DNA from: Chromera velia
Taxonomy: Eukaryota; Sar; Chromeraceae
Direction of reading: 5' to 3'
DNA length: 14,403 nucleotides
Assembly: GCA_018398765.1 (NCBI GenBank)
Contig: JAHBMJ010000210.1
Coordinates: 1-14,403 of the forward strand
Both the position numbers and the translations under genes were made by a program. Below are positions 8,641 to 14,403 of the stretch, in pieces; the stretch's first letter is position 1, and each line of letters begins with the position of its first letter. A model generated the notes under the pieces. That model had not been told where the DNA came from, did not search any database, and saw nothing but the letters and a program-made list of their open reading frames with translations.

Positions 8641-8798
8641 GTGGATCAATTGATTCATTTGGGTTGATGATGATTTGATCTACTAGGACTTGTCAAGTCT
8701 GGTATCTATTGATAGAAAGATATATAACTATAGTTTATAGAATTACATGTTGTTAGAATTGCTGTTTGATCGTCGAAACACATAAAATCGATTGAACC

Positions 8799-9017
8799 AG
8801 CGACTCAGATTCAAATCCTCAACAGTTTTAAAAAAATATTTCATCCATACCTAGATCCATACATGATAAAAAATTGTTGATTAATTGATTGGTGTGTTCC
8901 ACCTATAACTAGCGACTCAGATTCAAATCCTAATCAGTTTTAAAAAAATATGTCATCCATACATGGTAAAAAATTGTTGATTGATTGATTGGACCGTCAG
9001 ATTGGTATGTTCCGCCT
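8799..9017. repeat. Two-copy diverged tandem duplication (~107 bp units)
   Basis: Unit 1 is 8799-8904 and unit 2 is 8911-9017. Both start AGCGACTCAGATTCAAATCC and share a TTTTAAAAAAATAT core, a TCATCCATAC word and a TAAAAAATTGTTGATT word. Both end near a TG-TTCC-CCT word. Unit 1 has a ~12-base insertion (around CTAGATCCATAC). Unit 2 has an extra ~15 bases before its end. GATTCAAATCC resembles a tRNA T-arm/B-box, so these may be 3' parts of a tRNA-derived SINE. Confidence 0.75.
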
Positions 9018-9164
9018 TAGAGCTTTCGCTCTCTATCGATTTGTTAATTGCCAGAGCCGCTAGCAGGTAAAAAAATAAGCAAGACTACTTATGCATGAGC
9101 CGGCTCCACGAGCTAGCCTACCAGCCTGAGGAATCTGATATTGTACCAATCATATTGTTAAGGT

Positions 9165-9368
9165 CTACTTAGAGGGGTTAGCGCTAGTGAGTGCTTGCAG
9201 AGGTTCAGGGGTCTTCAGGGCTTGATGTCGCTGGAGCGGTTCAGGTCGATCCCTAGTGACAGACTCGATCGATGTTAGGAGCATGGAGCTTTCTTGCGAT
9301 TCAGCGATCAATCTGATTTCACAGTAGTCTTCTAGAAAGTCTTTCAGAAGTCTTTCATATGATTTCAA
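9165..9368 (-). CDS. Short 67-codon ORF, doubtful
   Basis: The frame opens on a TTG right after a TGA and ends at TAG. The only ATG is internal. The sequence is protein-like in composition (KSYERLLKDFLEDYCEIRLI) and has a small internal repeat, PEPLQ..QAL twice. It could be the end of a decayed transposon ORF. I would not annotate it as a gene without expression or homology support. Confidence 0.15.
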   Translation of the reverse strand: MKSYERLLKDFLEDYCEIRLIAESQESSMLLTSIESVTRDRPEPLQRHQALKTPEPLQALTSANPSK

Positions 9369-9439
9369 TCAAAATGCGACAGGCCAAAATCTGTATAGTA
9401 CAGGACGTTAACGTCCCGTCTCTTTTCTTGTTGATCCTT

Positions 9440-9506
9440 AAAAAGGCAGGTAGCGAGGATTGAACCTATGATCTTCTGTTTGTTAATGTTGTATGTTGAC
9501 CACTAA
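9440..9506 (-). repeat. Degenerate tRNA-like / SINE-like Pol III module
   Basis: On the minus strand, TTAGTGGTCAAC (9506-9495) resembles an A-box/D-arm. GGTTCAATCC (9466-9457) matches a B-box/T-loop. A TTTTT run (9444-9440) follows shortly after, as expected of a Pol III terminator. The acceptor stem does not pair and the T-stem is poor, so it is not a functional tRNA. Confidence 0.35.
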
Positions 9507-9604
9507 GTCATGAACATAAGCGACACACACCATTCTCTTTTGCTTAGCACTATTTTCGATTAAGTCAATTTATTTAATTCTCATTTTTTTTCTAGTCACG
9601 CTTT

Positions 9605-9701
9605 GATAGCGCATAGCATTCGCCCCTTTCTAAGATTGAGATTCCACGCTCGATTCATACATGATGTAATCATATAGCATTCGCTCCTTTCTAGGCAATT
9701 A
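9605..9701 (+). repeat. tRNA-Arg-like fragment followed by a partial copy
   Basis: GATAGCGCAT (D-arm-like) is followed by CCTTTCTAAG, which reads as an anticodon loop with TCT in the middle. Then comes GCTCGATTC, resembling a T-loop. A second copy of the middle part, TAGCATTCGCTCCTTTCTAG, starts ~60 bases later. The stems do not pair properly, so this is a degenerate tRNA-derived repeat at best. Confidence 0.3.
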
Positions 9702-9778
9702 ATATTATATACAGTTCAGTACGGTCGTTAAAAAAAAAATTTTAACATTCCTGATGCTTCACCGATTCTTAAGGTTGT

Positions 9779-9859
9779 GTTTTTTTTTCTTCTCTTTTTT
9801 TTTTTTGTACTTCAAGGACTGTTTCAGATCGTGTGTTCTTATGACCATTTTTTTTTTTT
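9779..9859 (-). repeat. A-rich tracts on the minus strand
   Basis: Poly(T) runs on the plus strand at 9779-9806 and 9848-9859 read as poly(A) on the minus strand. They lie about 360 bases downstream of the minus-strand ORF 10765-10220, where the 3' tail of a retroposed element would be expected. Confidence 0.45.
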
Positions 9860-10219
9860 CAGCACCGCATGTATGTAGTAATACCGTAACGTACTCATAG
9901 ACACTCTTGCACATTGGTTATGCATATGCACACACCATATATAATTCACGCACTGACACATGGACTTCACAGACTCATCGAACGGATTAATCGAGCTAAA
10001 TTATGAGGGAAGCCGCACATTTAATCCAATCAACGATCCACACATCGTTGGAGCATCGCAGCACATCATCACAGAGCAATACTCAGAGCAACATCGCGAT
10101 GCATGTTTCATCGTACCTCATCGCAACGCATGCATGCATCATTGCAATACCTTAATTATGAGCGCGCGCGGCCCCGCAAAGCACTCGAGATCGCGCGACC
10201 ACGAGGGAGAAAAAAAACT

Positions 10220-10765
10220 TCACTGTCTGGCGCGCCTAATTTTCTCCATCGTAACCTTCACCTTGGTCACCGCCCAGGTTCGAGAGTCCACTGGGTATCG
10301 GATGCATCTGTACGCGGGGTTCTTCCTCCTCTGAACTTTGTCCTTGATGCTCTCCACGAGTCTCTCTCTTCCCTTGATTACTCTGTTTGCTTTTTTCTGG
10401 GCCGCCACTTCCTCTTGTTTGATATCTTCCTGCTTGATGACATGCGGGAGCACGTCAGGATTGATGTCAGGTTGCTGGAAGACTGGATGAGGAGACTGCG
10501 GGGCGAAGGGGTTGTATTGGTGAGTCTCCTCTTTCTCGGTCTCGCTTTTTATCGTTGTGGTTAGTGTGGTGACCTCTGAGAGGTTCTCTCTCCATGCTGT
10601 GGCTCCTTCCTCAGCTTGGGTATCTATGTTCATAGCGGCTTGGATATGTGTTTTCGCTTGGGAGGAGAAGGAGTGTGGGATCGGCATCTGGTTCGGATAG
10701 TCAGGGTACGGGGTAGGGTAGGTGCTGGGACCGTTGTTTGCGAATATGTTGGCTTTTGTTTCCAT
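10220..10765 (-). CDS. 181-residue protein, possible retroelement ORF
   Basis: A single uninterrupted frame runs from ATG at 10765, with an in-frame TAA six codons upstream, to TGA at 10222-10220. The N-terminal ~40 residues are Pro/Asn/Tyr-rich and likely disordered. The middle is acidic, with VIKQEDIKQEE resembling sumoylation-type psi-K-x-E sites. The C-terminal third is basic and protein-like: IKGRERLVESIKDKVQRRKN, later VDSRTWAVTKVKVTMEKIRR. Length, composition and a basic C-terminus would suit a small gag/ORF1-like nucleic-acid-binding protein, and A-rich tracts lie downstream on the same strand, but I recognise no named domain and no reverse transcriptase is present. A lineage-specific host gene is the main alternative. 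Confidence 0.5.
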   Translation of the reverse strand: METKANIFANNGPSTYPTPYPDYPNQMPIPHSFSSQAKTHIQAAMNIDTQAEEGATAWRENLSEVTTLTTTIKSETEKEETHQYNPFAPQSPHPVFQQPDINPDVLPHVIKQEDIKQEEVAAQKKANRVIKGRERLVESIKDKVQRRKNPAYRCIRYPVDSRTWAVTKVKVTMEKIRRARQ

Positions 10766-10956
10766 AGATGTAAGAGTTTCTTAAAGAGGGAAGTGGTTAT
10801 GATCAGGCTTAAGAGGATTTGGATTTCAGCTGGTTCAACTTGATCACAGTGATTGAAGAGTGGAGTTTGAAAAAAGTTACCAAAAGTTTCGAAGAGGGTC
10901 GATCGAGATGTCGGGCTTGCAATTTCTTTGTGGAGAAATTTTTGGTCGATTGATTT

Positions 10957-11132
10957 GGCCGGCTGTCGGCCGAACATACGTGTCTGTGCATGTCTCTTAT
11001 TCGGCTTTCAACCGATTTCGGTCGAAAAGAATCGGTTTTTGGACGGGGAAAGGCCTTTCTTTTCCGATTTTTCGCCTCCTTAACGTGTTTCTTTCGGCCG
11101 CTTGCCGGTCGCTTCTCGGCCGATCTCCGGCC
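10957..11132. repeat. Cluster of CGGCCG-type palindromic words
   Basis: TCGGCCGA occurs exactly at 10966-10973 and 11116-11123, CGGCCG also at 11095-11100, and GGCCGGC (10957) and CCGGCC (11127) flank the cluster. Diverged forms TCGGTCGA, ACCGAT and CCGGTCG lie between. It is upstream of the minus-strand ORF at 10765, so it could be part of an element's 5' region or a promoter. Confidence 0.45.
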
Positions 11133-11823
11133 AAATTTTTGTTTTGCTGTCGTCCCCTATAGCAAGCTCTTGACATCTTTCACAGCTCAGCTTGAGATTC
11201 AGTATCGCTTGTGCCGATTGCTCGGTATCTCCCCCCCCCCTCCTTTATCTTTGAGTTACTCTCTGGTGTCAACTCTTGTCATAAGTCTTGCAGATACTAC
11301 TCTGAGTCTTCCCATTCTGGTGTAACTCTTGTTTATCGCGGTCAGTCACTGCTTTACTGTTGTTTGACGTGTGGTCATGCCTTTTTCTATTCTCCAGTAG
11401 TGTCGCTGTACTCTGTAGTGAGTCTCTTCTACCTCGGTGCACCCTTTCACTCCAGGTCAGGTCAAAGAGTGAGGTCGGTCCATGATATGCCAATCCTACC
11501 GTATCTTTTATGATGATTAAGCTGCTGTTATCTGGTTGCATACTCGTCTCTTCTCTGACTCATCCTTGTGTTGCTCCCTCTTTCTATTTGCATCTTACTG
11601 GTTTACATCTCTGTGGACTGGATCCGACATTCGAGTCCTCCTTCATGATCCATGATGTCATTGATACATCGATCTTTATCGTTGAGTCCTTCTACTACGA
11701 GTCGATCGTATGTATGCAACATGTGTCTCCATATCTCCATCGTCCTCTCGCCGTTCCAGCACGTCTCCTCCGTTCTCTTCCCCATCCATTCTCGGCATCA
11801 CATTGATCATCCACCGTGCTTTC

Positions 11824-11958
11824 TTCTACGGAAGGGATCCCTACACTCACGTCCACGGCAAGGATCTCTCTGCTTACGTCTATGGCAAGGATTTCTCTGC
11901 GTGCGTCTACGGCAAGGATCTCTATGTCTACATCTACGGCATGGATCTCTGTGCATCT
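11824..11958. repeat. Five-unit 27-bp tandem repeat
   Basis: Units are 11824-11850, 11851-11877, 11878-11904, 11905-11931 and 11932-11958, with core TCTACGGCAAGGATCTCT. The outer units are most diverged. Because 27 is a multiple of three, every frame gives a 9-residue repeat: plus strand YGKDLSAYV-like (inside a 167-codon open frame at 11710-12213), minus strand REILAVDVS-like. Which frame, if any, is translated cannot be decided. Confidence 0.85.
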
Positions 11959-12427
11959 TCCCTACCTCGTCACCATCTTCTTTTTCCTTCAGGTGGGCAC
12001 TTTCAAAAAAAATTGATCAGAACGGTCTTTCTTTCTCTCTCTTCTCGCATTTCCTGTCACGTTGTCCTCGTCTCCTTTCTCTTTCTTTTCACAGTTCTTG
12101 TCACGCTATTCTCGTCTCTTCCTGAGTTTAATCTGTCTCATTCTTTCTCTTCTCCTTCAGTTGCCTTTTTTCGAGTACATGAGTGTATCGCCCCTTTCTA
12201 TGCTCTAACTTAGGCTCACTGGTCATTCATTTACTCGCTTTCTTTCTCTTTCTGTTTCTCTCTGATGCTTGTCTATTTGCAGGGCTCTCCGAGGTGGTGT
12301 AACTCGAGGTTCATTGTCAAGTTGTTCGTCGACGTTTCTTTCTCGAGTCTCGCCATTCTCTGCCATCTCTATCCGTCTCCTGCTGTCTCTTGTCTTTTTG
12401 TGTCTTTGTTTCTTTTGCGTTGAAAGG

Positions 12428-12540
12428 AGTGGGTGGTTGATTGGGTAAGTGAAGAGTGAGGGGTAATTGGGTGAGTGAGTAGATGCGGGTGAGTGAAGAA
12501 GGTTCTCATAGACTGGTTAGTGGGTGAATACGTATGGGTG
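12428..12540. repeat. Degenerate GGGTGAGTGA-type repeat
   Basis: G-rich words such as GGGTAAGTGA, GGGTGAGTGAG and GGGTGAGTGAAG recur at irregular spacing. It is low-complexity and non-coding as far as can be seen. Confidence 0.5.
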
Positions 12541-12559
12541 TGGTCGTTAGATCGTGGCA

Positions 12560-12580
12560 CACTCAGCCTTCTGCTGAGTG
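12560..12580. repeat. Inverted repeat, 8-bp arms, 5-base loop
   Basis: CACTCAGC-CTTCT-GCTGAGTG: the arms are exact reverse complements. It lies in non-coding DNA between the G-rich repeat and the TG microsatellite. It is not followed by a T run, so there is no reason to call it a terminator. Confidence 0.6.
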
Positions 12581-12720
12581 CTCATACTATTCACACCCTT
12601 TCAGATGCAAAGAGTAAATGCACCGCCGAAGTGCCAACCACTTGTGAGTTTAGAGAATTTGCTTGTGTCTGTATGAATATTTTTTTTTTTATAAGCCTGG
12701 GCGCGAGGCTTGGTTCGGTA

Positions 12721-12722
<2 letters not shown>

Positions 12723-12788
<66 letters not shown>

Positions 12789-12789
12789 C
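12723..12789. repeat. TG microsatellite
   Basis: GT units with two TATG interruptions run straight into GCAG|GTCGATGAG at 12788-12800, so the repeat would act as the tract before a splice acceptor if the following segment is an exon. Confidence 0.9.
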
Positions 12790-12791
12790 AG

Positions 12792-12881
12792 GTCGATGAG
12801 ATGATGTACTGGGGAGCGGGGGCCCAGTACGAGCGATTGAGCGGCAACCTTACCTCTCCCTGGGAGATTCTGGTGGTGTGA
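12792..12881 (+). pseudogene. Short coding fragment, possibly the end of a retroelement pol
   Basis: The open segment reads VDEMMYWGAGAQYERLSGNL then TSPWEILVV and a TGA at 12879-12881. Its left side is an acceptor-like TGTGCAG|GT after the TG microsatellite. The pattern of an aromatic-rich strand followed by xLSGxLxSPWxxxxV reminds me of the SH3-like C-terminal part of Ty3/gypsy-type integrases, where a conserved W lies in an x-L-x-x-x-W context. The retroelement remnant on the right strengthens that reading slightly. It is only 29 residues, so an ordinary terminal exon is equally possible. No other pol domain is visible. Confidence 0.25.
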
Positions 12882-12932
12882 GTGGCCAACTCACCCCCTG
12901 GGGGACCTTTTATAGACACTAGTAAAGATAAA

Positions 12933-12952
12933 CGTCCGAAACCGTCCGAAAC
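12933..12952. repeat. Two adjacent copies of CGTCCGAAAC
   Basis: An exact 10-bp tandem duplication ~110 bases upstream of the ORF1-like pseudogene's ATG. It might belong to an element's 5' UTR. Confidence 0.6.
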
Positions 12953-13060
12953 TTGCTGTGAAGGAGTGTTTTTCAGTCTTTTCCGTCAAGAGCCGAGATT
13001 AAAAGATGCCGGAACAGCTGAGTTTGGTGTGAAACGCTTTCCCGTCTCCTTTGACCAAAA

Positions 13061-14403
13061 ATGTTCCCTCTTGGTGATGCTCACGGAGGGAGAATCCCGC
13101 CTCTTAGCCAGATCCTACAGACCGTACAGCAGAACACGGACAGCCTGAAAACTTATATCAGTGCCCACCATGAGATAGCTTGTCGCAGCATCCAGCAGCA
13201 TGATGCTTAGCTTGCGATGTTTGCCGAAGCCGCCAAGCTCCAGTCAAGAGGGCTGGAACAATTCGTGGCTTCACAAGAAAAAGCCGACCTTCACATCAGG
13301 GAAATTGTTGGGCTTGACTTGAAGGCCCTGGCCAGGGAGAAGCAGGCTGAGCTGGGGGAGGAGGAAATGGAAAGAACAGAGCCGATGCTATGAAATTATG
13401 TTCATGCCCTTACCGATTTCATGGAAACAGTTGGGGGAAGGGAGACTCAGTCTCAGAATGGTGAACTTAATGTGGCTGCCAGTGTGGCCACCATTAAAAA
13501 AGCAGAGGTCAAGCCCAGAGTCTGGAGAGGGGGGCGGGAACTCCCCCCTCTGACCATTATCACCTTCTCGGACGAGCGGTCTGCGAAAGATTTTGACACC
13601 GTGTTTGGTCCATCACGCACAGTGAAATTCCAAGAGGTCGACTGTAGGATTCGTCTGAGGAAAACACGACCTCAGGCCCGCAGAAATGACTTCGAGTGGG
13701 CGTTCGAGTCGGGCGTGCGCAGCCAGAACGCTGACATGCAGGCCCACGCCCAGGGAATTCTGAGCAGAGACGATCTGATCACAAACGTGCTGCATGCATC
13801 GCGGATGTACTGCGGTATCGCGCGAATGAGAGAGAACTTCCCTCTGCCCGCTCTCAACTTTGCAACACAACAACACCACAACACCACACAGCAGTATCCA
13901 CTGTTACCCCACCAGAACTCCGTCTCCCCTATTGCCCAGAATGCCTCACACGTGCTGTCTTCTCGTCCCGTCTCCGGAGTTCAGCCTTCGCAGGCCCCAG
14001 TCATTCCATCTGGTCTGCCGCAGCAGCATGCCCAGCCACAAGCAGCTCCGCCCGGATCGCCTGCACAGCACGCACCCAAGGGAATTTCGTTATCCCCCCC
14101 TCGTACAACTGATATAGCTGCTGCTGCTATGCCCCTCGAGGCTCTTGTTTCTCCAGACGAGGGAGGACCCTCCACCCCCAGGACAGATGGGGGTAAGAAC
14201 AGAAAAAGAATGATGTCGGGTCGAGAGACCAGGTCGCCGGGGCAGGGGGGCGAGAGGATGGGAAGGAAAATTCTGGAGGAGGAGGATGCGGTGCGCATGA
14301 GGGGTCGGATGCTCTACAGAACCTTTCAGGCAGCGGGCGAAGGGTTTCTGGGGTTTCGCGAGACACCCGTCGGTCTCCCCCCTCGAGGTCCGAGGGGGGG
14401 GGG
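13061..14403 (+). pseudogene. ORF1-like retrotransposon protein with two in-frame stops, cut by the edge
   Basis: One frame runs from ATG 13061 (context CCAAAAATG, TGA just upstream) to the window end, broken only by TAG at 13208-13210 and TGA at 13391-13393. Codons 1-110 are Gln/Glu/Lys/Leu-rich with heptad-like spacing, suggesting a coiled coil (for example QILQTVQQNTDSLKTYI). Around codons 160-200 comes PPLTIITFSDERSAKDF and later VDCRIRLRKTRPQARRN, followed by FEWAF. An RRM-like beta strand, a basic IRL-R segment, then QARR with a downstream Trp matches the order in L1-type ORF1 proteins. Codons ~265-370 are Gln/Pro/Ser-rich, and the end is basic (KNRKRMMSGRE). L1-type ORF1 proteins bind RNA as coiled-coil trimers. 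No endonuclease or reverse transcriptase is in the window; ORF2 would lie to the right. A cellular gene with sequencing errors or a non-standard code is less likely. Confidence 0.55.
14377..14399. repeat. GC hairpin at the window's right edge
   Basis: CCCCCCTCG-AGGTC-CGAGGGGGG: exact 9-bp arms with a 5-base loop, then a G run to the end. It lies inside the ORF1-like frame. Such a structure can stop sequencing and might explain a contig end here. Confidence 0.55.

Larger units (their letters stand above)
8431..9950. other. AT-rich, gene-poor repeat region
   Basis: About 1.5 kb of AT-rich DNA with frequent stops on both strands. It contains a diverged tandem duplication, several tRNA-like fragments, homopolymer runs and a single 67-codon frame. 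It looks like accumulated retroelement debris. No intact tRNA or rRNA is visible. Confidence 0.5.
11150..12722. other. Pyrimidine-rich region without a callable gene
   Basis: The plus strand is rich in TCTT/CTTT. Many 60-167-codon frames are open on both strands, partly because of this bias. None has a recognisable domain. It holds the 27-bp tandem repeat at 11824-11958, acceptor-like words at 11995 (TTCCTTCAG|GTGGG) and 12282 (TATTTGCAG|GGC), a G-rich degenerate repeat and a hairpin. Confidence 0.4.

Noticed and set aside
8799-9017. CRISPR array
   Set aside because: There are only two long diverged units with no spacer structure, and the genome is eukaryotic.
9440-9506. Functional tRNA gene on the minus strand
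   Set aside because: The B-box matches, but the acceptor stem and T-stem do not pair, so only a SINE-like or degenerate fragment can be supported.
10860-11325. Plus-strand frames of 100-111 codons
   Set aside because: They overlap each other and the palindrome cluster, have no domain, and occupy the probable upstream region of the minus-strand ORF.
5389-12793. TGCAG|GT repeated at 5393, 6003, 6107 and 12791 as a special signal
   Set aside because: This is simply the usual splice-acceptor pattern followed by GT; four cases in 7 kb do not need another explanation.
12882-13148. 88-codon plus-strand frame between the pol-like fragment and the ORF1-like pseudogene
   Set aside because: It starts on GTG, has no motif and overlaps the better-supported frame beginning at ATG 13061.
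13613-13887. Minus-strand frames of 71-88 codons
   Set aside because: They are antisense shadows of the ORF1-like frame.

Overview
The window is eukaryotic nuclear DNA. The evidence is a GT-AG intron that joins two long ORFs in phase, several more candidate splice sites, long TG/TC/CA microsatellites, AT-rich tRNA-like repeats and retroelement remnants. No bacterial-style operon or ribosome-binding site is visible. Mixed base composition, low-complexity Ser/Pro/Glu-rich proteins and six copies of the palindrome TGCATGCA (a known apicomplexan cis-element) suggest an alveolate, perhaps a repeat-rich coccidian or a chromerid. That assignment is an inference of low to moderate confidence.

Layout. 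1-775: a GC-rich edge, then AT-rich non-coding DNA with a near-perfect palindrome. 776-3573 (minus): a two-exon gene for an 872-residue single-pass membrane protein with a long disordered tail. 3574-4064: a compact intergenic region holding an 18-bp palindrome with a TATA-like centre and an AT-rich block, possibly a divergent promoter. 4065-4724 (plus): an unrecognised 219-codon ORF. 4866-5193: a compound microsatellite whose two halves are reverse complements. 5333-7138 (plus): a probable multi-exon gene of unknown function. Four exons at its 3' end chain together in phase. 7139-8430: non-coding DNA with more microsatellites and one isolated candidate exon.

8431-9950 is AT-rich and gene-poor. 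It contains a diverged tandem duplication, degenerate tRNA-like/SINE-like modules and poly(T) tracts. 10220-10765 (minus) is a clean 181-codon ORF with A-rich tails downstream on its own strand, so it may be a retroelement ORF. Upstream of it lie a cluster of CGGCCG-type palindromes and a pyrimidine-rich stretch with a five-unit 27-bp tandem repeat. From about 12723 to the right edge there is a TG microsatellite, a short pol-like coding fragment, and a long ORF carrying two in-frame stops. The order of its parts (coiled coil, RRM-like segment, conserved basic segment, Gln/Pro-rich tail) resembles ORF1 of L1-type non-LTR retrotransposons.

No complete CRISPR array, rRNA, intact tRNA or recognised metabolic gene was found. 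The host genes could not be named. The most convincing items are the spliced membrane-protein gene, the ORF1-like pseudogene, the minus-strand 181-codon ORF and the palindromic microsatellite.
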